From Planctomyces sp. (GTDB lineage: Bacteria; Planctomycetota; Planctomycetia; Planctomycetales; Planctomycetaceae), in assembly GCA_027483405.1 (NCBI GenBank), contig JAIXUU010000293.1, positions 1 through 32,499 of the forward strand: a stretch of DNA of 32,499 nucleotides, given 5' to 3'. Below are positions 18,046 through 26,950 of this stretch, piece by piece. The first letter of the stretch is position 1; each line of letters begins with the position of its first letter. A program made the translations under genes and the position numbers. The notes beneath the pieces are model-generated. The model saw nothing but the letters and a program-made list of their open reading frames with translations, was not told the DNA's origin and ran no database searches.

Positions 18046-19098
18046 TCAAGCCTTGTTGGGGGAGGCACTCGGACCAGTTCTGCCCGGCAATTCCTCGTAG
18101 TAACAGTCCTGAACCCACTCCCAGGTACTCCCGTTCATGTCGTGCAGGCCCCAGGCATTCGCCTTCTTAGTGCCTACCGGCTTCAAATAACCGCCGCTGT
18201 TTCCATCGTGCCACGCCACGTCATCCACGCTGCCTCCGGGGTACATTCCTGTCTCACCCGCTCGCGCAGCGTATTCATACTGCGCTTCGGTCGGCAAAGA
18301 CATCATTCCGCCATCGTCACTCCCAAGGTTGGCATTGACCTTCTCCATGAACACTTGGGCGTCATCCCAACTGACGCCAACGATGGGGAGATTACTCCCT
18401 TTGTTTTTCTCAGGGTGAGGCTTGCCGTAGGGGCCTATGCCCTCCAGTGGATTGCTCCCCATTACCGCCGCCCACTGCGACTGGGTCACCTCGGTTTTTG
18501 AGATCCAGAAGCCCTTGCTCAGGGTGACTTTCGCCTGATCTTCTCGACTTTCCCGGGCCTCCTCGGATGGCGGGCTGCCCATCATGAACTCACCCGCTGG
18601 GCACCAGCAGAAAGTCATCTTCACGCCGGGCGCGATTTCGAACTCACGCTCCTCGCCAGCACGGTTTCCCTTGAGCTTTGCGTAAGCCTTTGCACCAGCG
18701 GTATCGACAGAGTCTGGATGGGCTTCTTTTCTTTGTGCATTCATCTCTGTCTTCGGGAGGGAGTCCCGAAATTCCGCATCAAGTTCAGCAAGGTCCACAT
18801 AGATGACGCGGTCCGACCACTTCCCGCTGATGACGGATTTGGAACGATGATTGATGTAGGAGCGCCCATCACGCTGACCCAGGTAAGTGATGCTGTGCAT
18901 CGTTTGGGGCATTCCAATTAACGCATACTCCTTCTTGAACTCGGCTGGTGAAACACGCTTTGGCGTAACGCCGGCGGGAAGTTGATTTTCGTTGGTTGCA
19001 GGTTTGGAAGGGGCGATAGTCTGCGCGTGCGTGCTGGCCAAGTAAATCAACGCGAGTGCCATGACAATGATTTCACCGAGTCTTTTCGATCTTCTCAT
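18046..19098 (-). CDS. SUMF1/formylglycine-generating-enzyme-like domain protein, apparently C-terminally truncated
   Basis: GVKMTFCWCPAGEFMMGSPPSEEARESREDQAKVTLSKGFWISKTEVTQSQWAAVMGSNP... LPTEAQYEYAARAG... NAWGLHDMNGSTWEWVQDCYYEELPGRTGPSASPNKA*. The usual RVxRGGSW...GFR C-terminus is missing. Confidence 0.8.
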   Translation of the reverse strand: MRRSKRLGEIIVMALALIYLASTHAQTIAPSKPATNENQLPAGVTPKRVSPAEFKKEYALIGMPQTMHSITYLGQRDGRSYINHRSKSVISGKWSDRVIYVDLAELDAEFRDSLPKTEMNAQRKEAHPDSVDTAGAKAYAKLKGNRAGEEREFEIAPGVKMTFCWCPAGEFMMGSPPSEEARESREDQAKVTLSKGFWISKTEVTQSQWAAVMGSNPLEGIGPYGKPHPEKNKGSNLPIVGVSWDDAQVFMEKVNANLGSDDGGMMSLPTEAQYEYAARAGETGMYPGGSVDDVAWHDGNSGGYLKPVGTKKANAWGLHDMNGSTWEWVQDCYYEELPGRTGPSASPNKA

Positions 19099-19526
19099 CT
19101 TTGTGGTTCCGTTGAGTTACTTTGCACTTCCGTTCGAACCCCAAAGAGGGTTATGCGCATGAGTTCGCTGAAATCATTTGCGCGGATTCAAAAAAAGTTC
19201 GTTTCTCAAAAAGTAGCCAATGGTTTCGTCTGACTGTTAGGGAAGAAAAAAGGTGTGAGGAATCGATTTCATAACAAGGGCCATTTCCTTGATTTGTTCG
19301 ACCGCGCATCAGACGCCCCGCGAGAACTCCTGCTCAGGGGTGAGCTCATGCGGCGGCGAAGAAAGGTGATTGCTGATTCTCAGGTAGCCCACCGAATAGA
19401 TTGGAATGCGTATCATTCGTCGATACAGGCAGAGGACTTCGTTCTGTCCCAAGACAACAGTCTAATCAAATTCGAGACCAATCCGGCATCGAGTCATTCA
19501 CGAGGAAGGATTGTTGACAGGTTTGG

Positions 19527-19566
19527 GAACTGTGGCATGTCGAAAAGAACTGTGGCATGTCGAAAA
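19527..19566. repeat. Perfect 20-bp tandem duplication
   Basis: gaactgtggcatgtcgaaaa at 19527-19546 repeated exactly at 19547-19566. Confidence 0.9.
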
Positions 19567-19889
19567 CCCGATCTCCGCGGCGTGGCGAAACTTCCGGATG
19601 CCGGTCCACCCTGGAATAACCTTGAAGCGCCCCATGCCGAATTGACACAGCAGTGCCGCGCAGAAAGCCTCAGGTTCCAGGTCTTTCGAAATTCACTCTT
19701 TCGACATTCCCTCGCAAGTGTGCATCGGGGTTCCGGTGTTGAATCTGCGAAAAGAAATTGATTCTGAAATTATTTTTTTAAATCCGCCAATGAGATCTCA
19801 GCGAATACCAACGTGAGCTGCTCAAAACTGTCGACAGAATCGCTTTTCGAATCGCAAACTATTGAACCATTGTCAAAGGGAATCTGAAC

Positions 19890-20375
19890 ATGAAATTGTT
19901 TTTTGCCGGTGTCTTGTCGTTGGCTGTTGTTTTGGGAGTTTCGTCATTTGCAGCTGCCCAGGAGAAGAAGGATATCGTGGATACTGCGGTAGGTGCGGGC
20001 AGCTTCAAAACGCTGGTCGCTGCCGTCCAGGCGGCTGATCTGGTGGACACATTGAAGGGTAAGGGACCATTCACTGTATTTGCGCCGACCGACGAAGCTT
20101 TCGCCAAGCTTCCCAAGGGGACTGTGGAATCGTTGCTGAAACCCGAGAACAAGGAGAAACTGATTGCTATCCTGACCTATCACGTGGTCCCCGGGAAAGT
20201 TATGGCCAAAGACGTCGTCAACCTCACCGAGGCAAAAACAGTGCAAGGTTCCACCGTGAAGATTGCTGTTGAAGGTGGCAAAGTGATCGTCGGCGGTGCG
20301 AACGTGGTGAAGACCGATATTGTGACCAGTAATGGCGTCATTCACGTGATCGACGCAGTCATGTTGCCCAAGTAG
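19890..20375 (+). CDS. Secreted fasciclin (FAS1) domain protein
   Basis: Signal peptide [24 protein letters not shown], then [45 protein letters not shown]...[11 protein letters not shown]...[14 protein letters not shown]. Confidence 0.95.
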   Translation: MKLFFAGVLSLAVVLGVSSFAAAQEKKDIVDTAVGAGSFKTLVAAVQAADLVDTLKGKGPFTVFAPTDEAFAKLPKGTVESLLKPENKEKLIAILTYHVVPGKVMAKDVVNLTEAKTVQGSTVKIAVEGGKVIVGGANVVKTDIVTSNGVIHVIDAVMLPK

Positions 20376-20402
20376 TATGCCTCATAGCTCTTAACGCAAG
20401 TT

Positions 20403-20434
20403 GGACGGGGTCGGCCTGCTTACCGACCCCGTCC
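20403..20434 (+). terminator. Strong hairpin between the FAS1 and ECF sigma genes
   Basis: Perfect 12-bp stem: ggacggggtcgg (20403-20414) / ccgaccccgtcc (20423-20434), 8-nt loop, followed by CTTTG. Confidence 0.65.
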
Positions 20435-20463
20435 CTTTGCACGCCCAGTGAGAGGAGGTTGAT

Positions 20464-21030
20464 TTGCAAGTCCCGCTTTTAACCCGCATTGCCAACGGTG
20501 ATACCGGAGCGGTTGATGAATGTATCGACCGCTATGGCGGGCTCGTTTGGTCGCTCGCCCGCCGACTCTCCACTTCGTTAGCTGATGCGGAAGACGCCGT
20601 TCAGGAAGTCTTCGTGGACTTGTGGAAGAATGCAGATCGTTATCGCGGGGAGATTGCTGGTGAGCCGACTTTTGTAGCAATGATAGCGCGGCGGCGTCTG
20701 ATTGATCGGCTCCGCAAGTCTGGCCGCGAGTTGGAATCACGACCGATCGATAAGCTTGCTTTGCAACATGCGGCTCCCCTGCAGACTTCCCCCGTAGAAT
20801 TGGCGGAAGAAGTAGCCCAAGCTGCGGCTTGTCTGGAGAGGCTGCGAAAAGACGAACGGAAAGTGCTGGAACTCTCGATCTATCATGGCTTGCCGCAAAC
20901 GCGAATCGCCAATCAAACGGGGCTGGCACTGGGCACAGTGAAAACCATTGCACGACGCGGGTTGTTACAGCTCCGCGTTTGCATGCAAGTCCGCAACCAG
21001 CGACGTGCGAATGAAGTTGAGGTCGTATGA
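20464..21030 (+). CDS. ECF-type RNA polymerase sigma factor
   Basis: RYGGLVWSLARRLSTSLADAEDAVQEVFVDLWKNADRYRG (region 2) and KDERKVLELSIYHGLPQTRIANQTGLALGTVKTIARRGLLQLR (region 4). TTG start preceded by GAGGAGG. Confidence 0.9.
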   Translation: MQVPLLTRIANGDTGAVDECIDRYGGLVWSLARRLSTSLADAEDAVQEVFVDLWKNADRYRGEIAGEPTFVAMIARRRLIDRLRKSGRELESRPIDKLALQHAAPLQTSPVELAEEVAQAAACLERLRKDERKVLELSIYHGLPQTRIANQTGLALGTVKTIARRGLLQLRVCMQVRNQRRANEVEVV

Positions 21031-21821
21031 GCAGGCATTCAAACCCTGAGACGAATCATTGGGAAGAAATCCAGGTGACACGACTGCTGTTTGGTCTGAC
21101 CGAGGAAGAGAAGACGGAGTACGACAGGCTTGCGAGTCGAATCCCTGTCGAAGAACTCGAACAGTTGGATAAGGTTGTCGCTTCTCTTGATGTAATTTGG
21201 GCGGACATGCAAACGGAACCACTACCTGAACATCTACGCCACGCAATCCGAATTCGAGCTTCGCAAGAGTTAGCCGCAAAGCCCGTTGTGTCGTTAGCCA
21301 ACCCCTCGACCTTCCCTGCGAAGGCCCTTCGTGGAAAGAAATATCTGCCCTGGTTTGTTTCAGCTCTCTGCCTGATGTTTGCAGTGTTTACCTGGCTCGA
21401 TAACCGTCCGATGGAGAAAGTACGCCCTGACGTCGCTCAACTGCGAGCTGAATTGCTCACTGCGAACCAGGGGCTTGTGCAGGCAAAATGGTCACCAGGG
21501 CCGACGCCCAGCGAAGGTGCCACAGGCGACATCGTCTGGAGTGCTTTGCAGCAAAAAGGTTTCATGCGCTTTCAAGGGTTGCCGGTAAACACGCCCGACA
21601 AAGAGCAGTATCAGTTGTGGATTTTCGCCAGAAATCAAAGTGACACGACGCCCATTGATGGCGGCGTGTTCGACATCACATCGACCGAAGAAGTTGTCAT
21701 CCCGATCAATGCGAAGCTGTATGTTCAAGACGCCTACATGTTCGCAGTTACGATCGAGAAGCCAGGCGGCGTGGTGGTATCTTCTCGCGAACGACTGCCG
21801 CTCCTGGCCAAGGTGGAATAA
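21027..21821 (+). CDS. Anti-sigma factor, RskA-like
   Basis: ATGA overlap with the sigma gene. One TM segment (LPWFVSALCLMFAVFTWL) and an extracytoplasmic RskA-type domain (GDIVWSALQQKGFMRFQGLPVNTPDKEQYQLWIF...PINAKLYVQDAYMFAVTIEKPGGV). Confidence 0.85.
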   Translation: MSRHSNPETNHWEEIQVTRLLFGLTEEEKTEYDRLASRIPVEELEQLDKVVASLDVIWADMQTEPLPEHLRHAIRIRASQELAAKPVVSLANPSTFPAKALRGKKYLPWFVSALCLMFAVFTWLDNRPMEKVRPDVAQLRAELLTANQGLVQAKWSPGPTPSEGATGDIVWSALQQKGFMRFQGLPVNTPDKEQYQLWIFARNQSDTTPIDGGVFDITSTEEVVIPINAKLYVQDAYMFAVTIEKPGGVVVSSRERLPLLAKVE

Positions 21822-21870
21822 CCCAAAATCAATGGAGAGATCATGCAAAACGAGGTCGTTGGGTCCCGTT

Positions 21871-21913
21871 TCGCAGGGTGACCAAGACGTGGCACTGCAC
21901 ATCTGCGTCACGA
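21871..21913 (+). repeat. Repeat family D, diverged copy
   Basis: tcgcagggtgaccaagacgtggcactgcacatctgcgtcacga aligns with 16421-16459 but arms are mismatched. Confidence 0.55.
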
Positions 21914-22030
21914 CCAACACCACACCTCCCACAGAATCTCATCTGAGTTTTCAGCAACCCCTACAACCTTTCCTCCGGCAGCAGAACCACCTCTGCCACC
22001 TGGCAATATCGATTCGTTAGACCACGAACC

Positions 22031-23059
22031 TTACCAGAACTTCCACCAGGGCCTTTTCAGTACTTCAGTGGGTGATGGCTTGGCCTTAGCGACTTCTTCC
22101 GGCAGGCGCGCGGGAAGCTCTAAGGTTTGCCACCATTGATCGACTTCAACTGCTGGTAGCTCTTCGACAATCCGCAGTGAAGGTGGCGCTGCCATCAGGA
22201 ATGGCCGGAAGAAATTGCCATCCCACTGCCGGCTCTCCAGCATCGGTGGCCAGAGCAGCATGATCTGCTGTGAGTTGATCATGGGAATGGTACTGGGGCT
22301 CAATTCTCCCCAGATCGAAGCGAGTATGTTCGGTTCGCTGCTGGTTCCATTTCCGTAATGCCACCAGGCCGCATCGGTCACATCGTGCATGGCCGGGCCA
22401 GTGGCCACTTCCACGAGTTCCTGTGAGATTCGAGGAGCATAGGGCAAACGCGGTGCCAGCTCGATCTGCAGCAGGGTGAACAAATGAAAGCAGTTGGAAA
22501 GGTTTTTGTACTCCACGCGAAAGGCGCGACGTTCCGCGACATCGATGGCAATCAATGAACCGCTGGTACGAGATAGAAGTTCATAGACCCAGTTGCAACC
22601 CGCCGACACCCCTTCGACACGTTGCAGTTCCTGTATCAACTGTTCGTCATGCTGGTACTGTGCCCAGCGTGTGGGACTGCGCGAAATGTGAGCGACAATC
22701 CCTTGCCCCAGAAACTCCAGACCACTCGATAACTCGGCTGAAACAGGTTCCGAGAGATCGTTTGGGATCTTTCCCATCCATCCGCGCAACGCTTCGATCA
22801 GTCGTGGAATCGCATCGTCAGGATCGGTACCGTTCTCGACACCCGCACCCAGCCAGACTGCCAGAATTCCACATCCCACAGGCGATCCGATCTGCGGGAT
22901 CGCGTCCGCAAGGATCGTGACGGCTTGTCGACGATCAGGATGCTGGCCTAACGCATTGAACGCGTTCCTCAATCGATCACTGATTTCTCGACCAACCTGC
23001 GCTTCCGCACTCGCGACAACGTCCTGGCACAAAGCTTCCAGGCTGATTTCATTCGCCAT
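22031..23059 (-). CDS. Conserved-looking hypothetical protein
   Basis: 342-aa ORF with balanced composition and no convincing family motif. Confidence 0.65.
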   Translation of the reverse strand: MANEISLEALCQDVVASAEAQVGREISDRLRNAFNALGQHPDRRQAVTILADAIPQIGSPVGCGILAVWLGAGVENGTDPDDAIPRLIEALRGWMGKIPNDLSEPVSAELSSGLEFLGQGIVAHISRSPTRWAQYQHDEQLIQELQRVEGVSAGCNWVYELLSRTSGSLIAIDVAERRAFRVEYKNLSNCFHLFTLLQIELAPRLPYAPRISQELVEVATGPAMHDVTDAAWWHYGNGTSSEPNILASIWGELSPSTIPMINSQQIMLLWPPMLESRQWDGNFFRPFLMAAPPSLRIVEELPAVEVDQWWQTLELPARLPEEVAKAKPSPTEVLKRPWWKFW

Positions 23060-23097
23060 CTTTTAAACCTTGTCCGTCTGCGAGATACCCCAAGAGC

Positions 23098-24126
23098 CTA
23101 CTTCAGCACAGCGTTCACCCAGGCCTGATTGCCCAGATACCACTCGACTGTCGCCCGCATCCCCTGCTCGAACGTGACCGACTGTTTCCAACCCAGTTCC
23201 CGCTCGATCTTTGAACAATCAATCGCATAGCGGAAGTCGTGACCGGGACGATCGGAAACAAACGTAATCAGGTCGGCATGCCGGCCACCTTGCGGCCTGG
23301 GGCGCAGCTCATCCAGCACTTTGCAGATCACATGGACCAGGTCGATGTTGCGAACTTCCGCCCGGCCACCAATCGCATACGTTTCCCCAATCACGCCGAT
23401 TTCGAGAACTCGCAGCAGAGCCGAAACATGGTCTTGGACATGCAGCCAGTCGCGCACGTTCTCGCCCTTGGCATAAACGGGAATCGGCTCTTCGGCCAGC
23501 GCTTTGCGAATGACGACAGGAATCAGCTTTTCAGGAAACTGGAAGGGCCCGTAGTTGTTGCTGCAGTTGGTGACCAGCACAGGCAACCCATACGAATGAT
23601 TCCACGCCCGCGCCAGATGATCGGCAGAAGCCTTGCTGGCCGAATAAGGGGAATGCGGGTCGTAGCGGGTCTCTTCGGTAAACTGGCCGGTGGCCCCCAG
23701 CGCACCAAAGACTTCATCGGTCGAAACGTGCAGAAAGCGGAACTTCGCTTTGTCGCTGGCCGCGAGCTTCCCGTAATGCGTGCGGGCCGCTTCCAGCAAT
23801 GTGTAGGTTCCCACAATGTTGGTGTTGATGAACTCTGCCGGCCCGGTCAACGATCGATCCACATGGCTCTCGGCTGCCAGATGCATCACAGCGGCAGGCT
23901 GATACTCGGCAAAAGCCGCATCCATCGCTTCCCGGTCAGAAATATGCTTCTGGATCAGGAGATGTCGCGGATGAGTCGCCACTTCTTCCAAAGATTCAAC
24001 ATGCCCCGCATAAGTGAGACAATCGACATTCACCACGGTCCAATCGGTGTTCCTCACCAGATGACGGACAAGGGCTGAACCAATGAAACCACAACCACCG
24101 GTAACGAGAACATGCATGGTAAGCAT
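23098..24126 (-). CDS. rfbB: dTDP-glucose 4,6-dehydratase (start possibly 24117)
   Basis: [21 protein letters not shown]...[34 protein letters not shown]...[14 protein letters not shown]...[15 protein letters not shown]...[17 protein letters not shown]. Confidence 0.95.
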   Translation of the reverse strand: MLTMHVLVTGGCGFIGSALVRHLVRNTDWTVVNVDCLTYAGHVESLEEVATHPRHLLIQKHISDREAMDAAFAEYQPAAVMHLAAESHVDRSLTGPAEFINTNIVGTYTLLEAARTHYGKLAASDKAKFRFLHVSTDEVFGALGATGQFTEETRYDPHSPYSASKASADHLARAWNHSYGLPVLVTNCSNNYGPFQFPEKLIPVVIRKALAEEPIPVYAKGENVRDWLHVQDHVSALLRVLEIGVIGETYAIGGRAEVRNIDLVHVICKVLDELRPRPQGGRHADLITFVSDRPGHDFRYAIDCSKIERELGWKQSVTFEQGMRATVEWYLGNQAWVNAVLK

Positions 24127-24695
24127 CCGTGCCTTGCGAGAACTTCAGGGTTTTGAAAATGAAAATGTGACCAGCAGTCATACACAAATCAATGCCAATT
24201 GGGGAGTTCCGTCGATATCAAAAAATTCTGATCGGTTCCCTGATTTTCGTCATCCACCCCAGCGTCTTAGTGCGTTAAGATTACATGCAGACACAACACG
24301 CCAGGAAACGCCAAGCCTCGCCAAAGCGACACACCAGGCAGGCTGGATGACGTTCCCCGGAATTTTTCTGCGGCATCATTCATCGAGCGAAGACATCCTT
24401 CCGTGTTGTGCCTGCCTTTGATGTGATCGTGCAAGCTGGCAGGTTCTCTGCACCATGCAGACTCACTGGCATGTCTACTGAAGATGTTGCCAGGCCGGCC
24501 AGTTTTCTGATCAGCGGGCAGCGAGTGATTGATTTCTCTGGATACCAGTCATGCTGAAGAGCTTGACTTTGATCCAAATGAAATTGATCACTGGATTTTT
24601 CTACTGCCCGCAGTGACTCGATTGTGTGTTCTGTCGAAGTTTGTCCGTGAACAGCGGCAATATGGCTTCCAGAGTTTTCGAGAGAGAGGCGATGA

Positions 24696-25049
24696 ATGCA
24701 TACGAATCTCATCACGCGTGGATTGGTTCTTCCTCAAGGTCTCAGAGAATTTGTCGATCGCAAACTGGAGTTCGCACTCGACCGTTTTCAGCTTTCGCCG
24801 GCTGATGTCGAGATCACCCTCGAAGATATTAACGGTCCTCGGGGCGGCCAGGATAAGCGATGTCGCTTGCGGGTCGGTAACACCAAACGCACACGAGTTC
24901 TCATTGAGGAAACCGGATCGGATCTGCAGCGTGTTCTTTCGCGGACAGTCGATCGCATGGAACAGGCTCTGGCCAAACTGCATCGCAAACATCATTCGCG
25001 AGCATCCAGACAGCCGGGCCGTCGCCTGGCGATGACAGCAGATCTTTAG
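24696..25049 (+). CDS. HPF/RaiA-like ribosome hibernation-associated protein
   Basis: MHTNLITRGLVLPQGLREFVDRKLEFALDRFQLSPADVEITLEDINGPRGGQDKRCRLRV...LSRTVDRMEQALAKLHRKHH resembles sigma-54 modulation/HPF N-terminal domains. Confidence 0.7.
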   Translation: MHTNLITRGLVLPQGLREFVDRKLEFALDRFQLSPADVEITLEDINGPRGGQDKRCRLRVGNTKRTRVLIEETGSDLQRVLSRTVDRMEQALAKLHRKHHSRASRQPGRRLAMTADL

Positions 25050-25210
25050 GCTACAGTATTTGTATCCTGAGGCAATGTTTGCATCCTGAGCCAGCTTTCG
25101 TGTCCTAACCCAGTGGTCGTATTGCTAAATCGTGTTGATGCAGGGATATTTTATCACCGCATCATGGTCACCTGAACGCGACCCGTCATCACGACCGCTG
25201 AACTGTCCCG

Positions 25211-25245
25211 GCAGGCCCGGCTGCAAAATCTGCAGCCGGGCCTGC
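25211..25245. terminator. Perfect GC-rich inverted repeat in the convergent gap (terminator or repeat-like)
   Basis: gcaggcccggctgca (25211-25225), 5-nt loop aaatc, tgcagccgggcctgc (25231-25245): 15-bp perfect stem. Confidence 0.7.
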
Positions 25246-25286
25246 TTGTTGGATCGTAGCGCAGCACAAGCTCGCCCTCATCCCAA

Positions 25287-25312
25287 CCTTCTCCCGTCGG
25301 AACGGGAGAAGG
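25287..25312. terminator. Second hairpin in the same convergent gap
   Basis: ccttctcccgt (25287-25297) / acgggagaagg (25302-25312): perfect 11-bp stem followed on + by AGTAAAAAA. Confidence 0.65.
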
Positions 25313-25324
25313 AGTAAAAAATCC

Positions 25325-26521
25325 TTATTCGTCGCTGTTGCTGGCGGGTGTGGCGTCTCCCGGTTTGGGCGCACCATCCAGCCGACGCAGGGCCTGGGCA
25401 GCTTCCTCCTGTAGAGGATCGGCGGGTTGTCTGGCAATGGCTTGAAGTGTTCTGCGGATCGCAGGAGTCCCTGAGCCACTTTGTGCCAGGCTGCGAATGG
25501 CGGCTTGCCTGACCTCGACAGCAGGATCATCGACCAGCTTCAGCAGTGCAGGCTCAATCTGAGCGACGAGATCAGCTTGTGAAGTGAGATTGCCCAGCGA
25601 GGTCGCAGCAATCATGCGGATATTGACTTCATCACTTTCGAGAAGTCCCAGAAGCACAGGTGCGACCTTCGATTCGTATGCGACAATCGAGGAAAGGACC
25701 GAAGCCACATTGGCCCGCACAAACAGAGACTGATCTTGCAATGAGCTGACAATCTCCGGTGCCGACGATTCTGCTTCGGGGCCCAATTGAGCCAGGAACA
25801 TCGAGGCGAGTTCCCGAACCATCAGATCGTCGTCTTTCAAGTGGCGAACATAAATTCCCAGTGCTGTGGTTCCCAGTTGTGTCAGTTTTTGTTCGGCAAT
25901 CTGCCATTGATCGGGAGTCGAACCTCCGCGTGCAGCCTGCAGCAATTCAGCAAAAGCCGCTTCGGCTGCCGGAGAACTTTCTGGCAAGCCCCCATTCCGA
26001 ACACCCGTCGCCATGGCGGGGTTTTCTGGCACAGGCAACAGGAGTTGGCCAGGGACAGCGGCGGGGATCGTCAATACTGCCGAACCTGAGTTGGCTTCTG
26101 TGACTGGTGCAATGGTGAGCACAGGGAAGTCATCTTGTGAAGCCTGCGAAACTGACGCGGAAGCGTCTTCCTGAGTGGGCGCTCCTGATGAGTTGGCACT
26201 GAAAGCGGGATCTTCCGCCTGCTGGCAACCGGCAACCGCCATGCCGACAAGGAGCATGAGGATGAATGAAAGCTGGGTTCGACATCGATTGGGCCAACGA
26301 TCCAGAAAGACAACACCTCGCCCGGCAACAGGGAATGATTCCTGTAAGGTGGATTTGCTCTGATGTTCACAAGCTCTGCATGCCAAATGATCGAGCGCGT
26401 GACCACTCGCCATGGTTTCACTCAGATGCTTTGATGATCGATGGGATTTCATAGTTGATTGCTCTCCTGCAGCCGGTTCCCTGGCGAGGGGAATCTTGAC
26501 ATGCCTGAGGCAGATCTCCAA
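25325..26521 (-). CDS. HEAT-repeat lipoprotein-like protein (true start downstream of the ORF start)
   Basis: Lipobox-like LSFILMLLVGMAVAGCQQ. HEAT units such as SLFVRANVASVLSSIVAYESKVAPVLLGLLESDEVNIRMIAATSLGNL and DPAVEVRQAAIRSLAQSG. Confidence 0.8.
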   Translation of the reverse strand: MEICLRHVKIPLAREPAAGEQSTMKSHRSSKHLSETMASGHALDHLACRACEHQSKSTLQESFPVAGRGVVFLDRWPNRCRTQLSFILMLLVGMAVAGCQQAEDPAFSANSSGAPTQEDASASVSQASQDDFPVLTIAPVTEANSGSAVLTIPAAVPGQLLLPVPENPAMATGVRNGGLPESSPAAEAAFAELLQAARGGSTPDQWQIAEQKLTQLGTTALGIYVRHLKDDDLMVRELASMFLAQLGPEAESSAPEIVSSLQDQSLFVRANVASVLSSIVAYESKVAPVLLGLLESDEVNIRMIAATSLGNLTSQADLVAQIEPALLKLVDDPAVEVRQAAIRSLAQSGSGTPAIRRTLQAIARQPADPLQEEAAQALRRLDGAPKPGDATPASNSDE

Positions 26522-26950
26522 GAGGTGTTTTGGGGGAGGGGTTTGGGAATCTGTGGGCTGTTCGAATCGGCGGCAGACGGGAAGCGACCTGAACCTGTGT
26601 TTCGAAGAGGGGTGACTGTGTACAGTTCATCAGATGTCGCAGGCACGGTGGTTCGATCGAGAGCTGACCGACAGGGGCAAAATGACGGTTAAAAGGATCA
26701 ATCGGGCTGGCGTGCAGGAATTTCACGGCAAGTCGAGACAGGCCATACTTGCGTTTGGGGGTTCTCCGGGAGCAGAATGATCAACGTCAATTTCTGCCAG
26801 CAGGTTTCCCACAGGATGCTCTCAAACGGTCTGTCGAGACCAGTCCTGCCATGGAGAAGCTGCAACGCCACTTTGATCGAAATGCATCATTTCGATTGAC
26901 CTTCTGTATGTCACAGGTTTCAACCTCGCAACATTTATAGAGCAAGACTC

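Noticed and set aside
17927-18118. - strand ORF with GLNLRPSD-like peptide
   Set aside because: This kind of peptide is typical of spurious translation over tRNA-like DNA; treated as a remnant, not a gene.
19255-19761. 168-aa + strand ORF
   Set aside because: No recognisable motif, contains the 20-bp tandem duplication and lies in apparently non-coding DNA; insufficient support.
23239-24078. 279-aa + strand ORF
   Set aside because: Antisense to rfbB.
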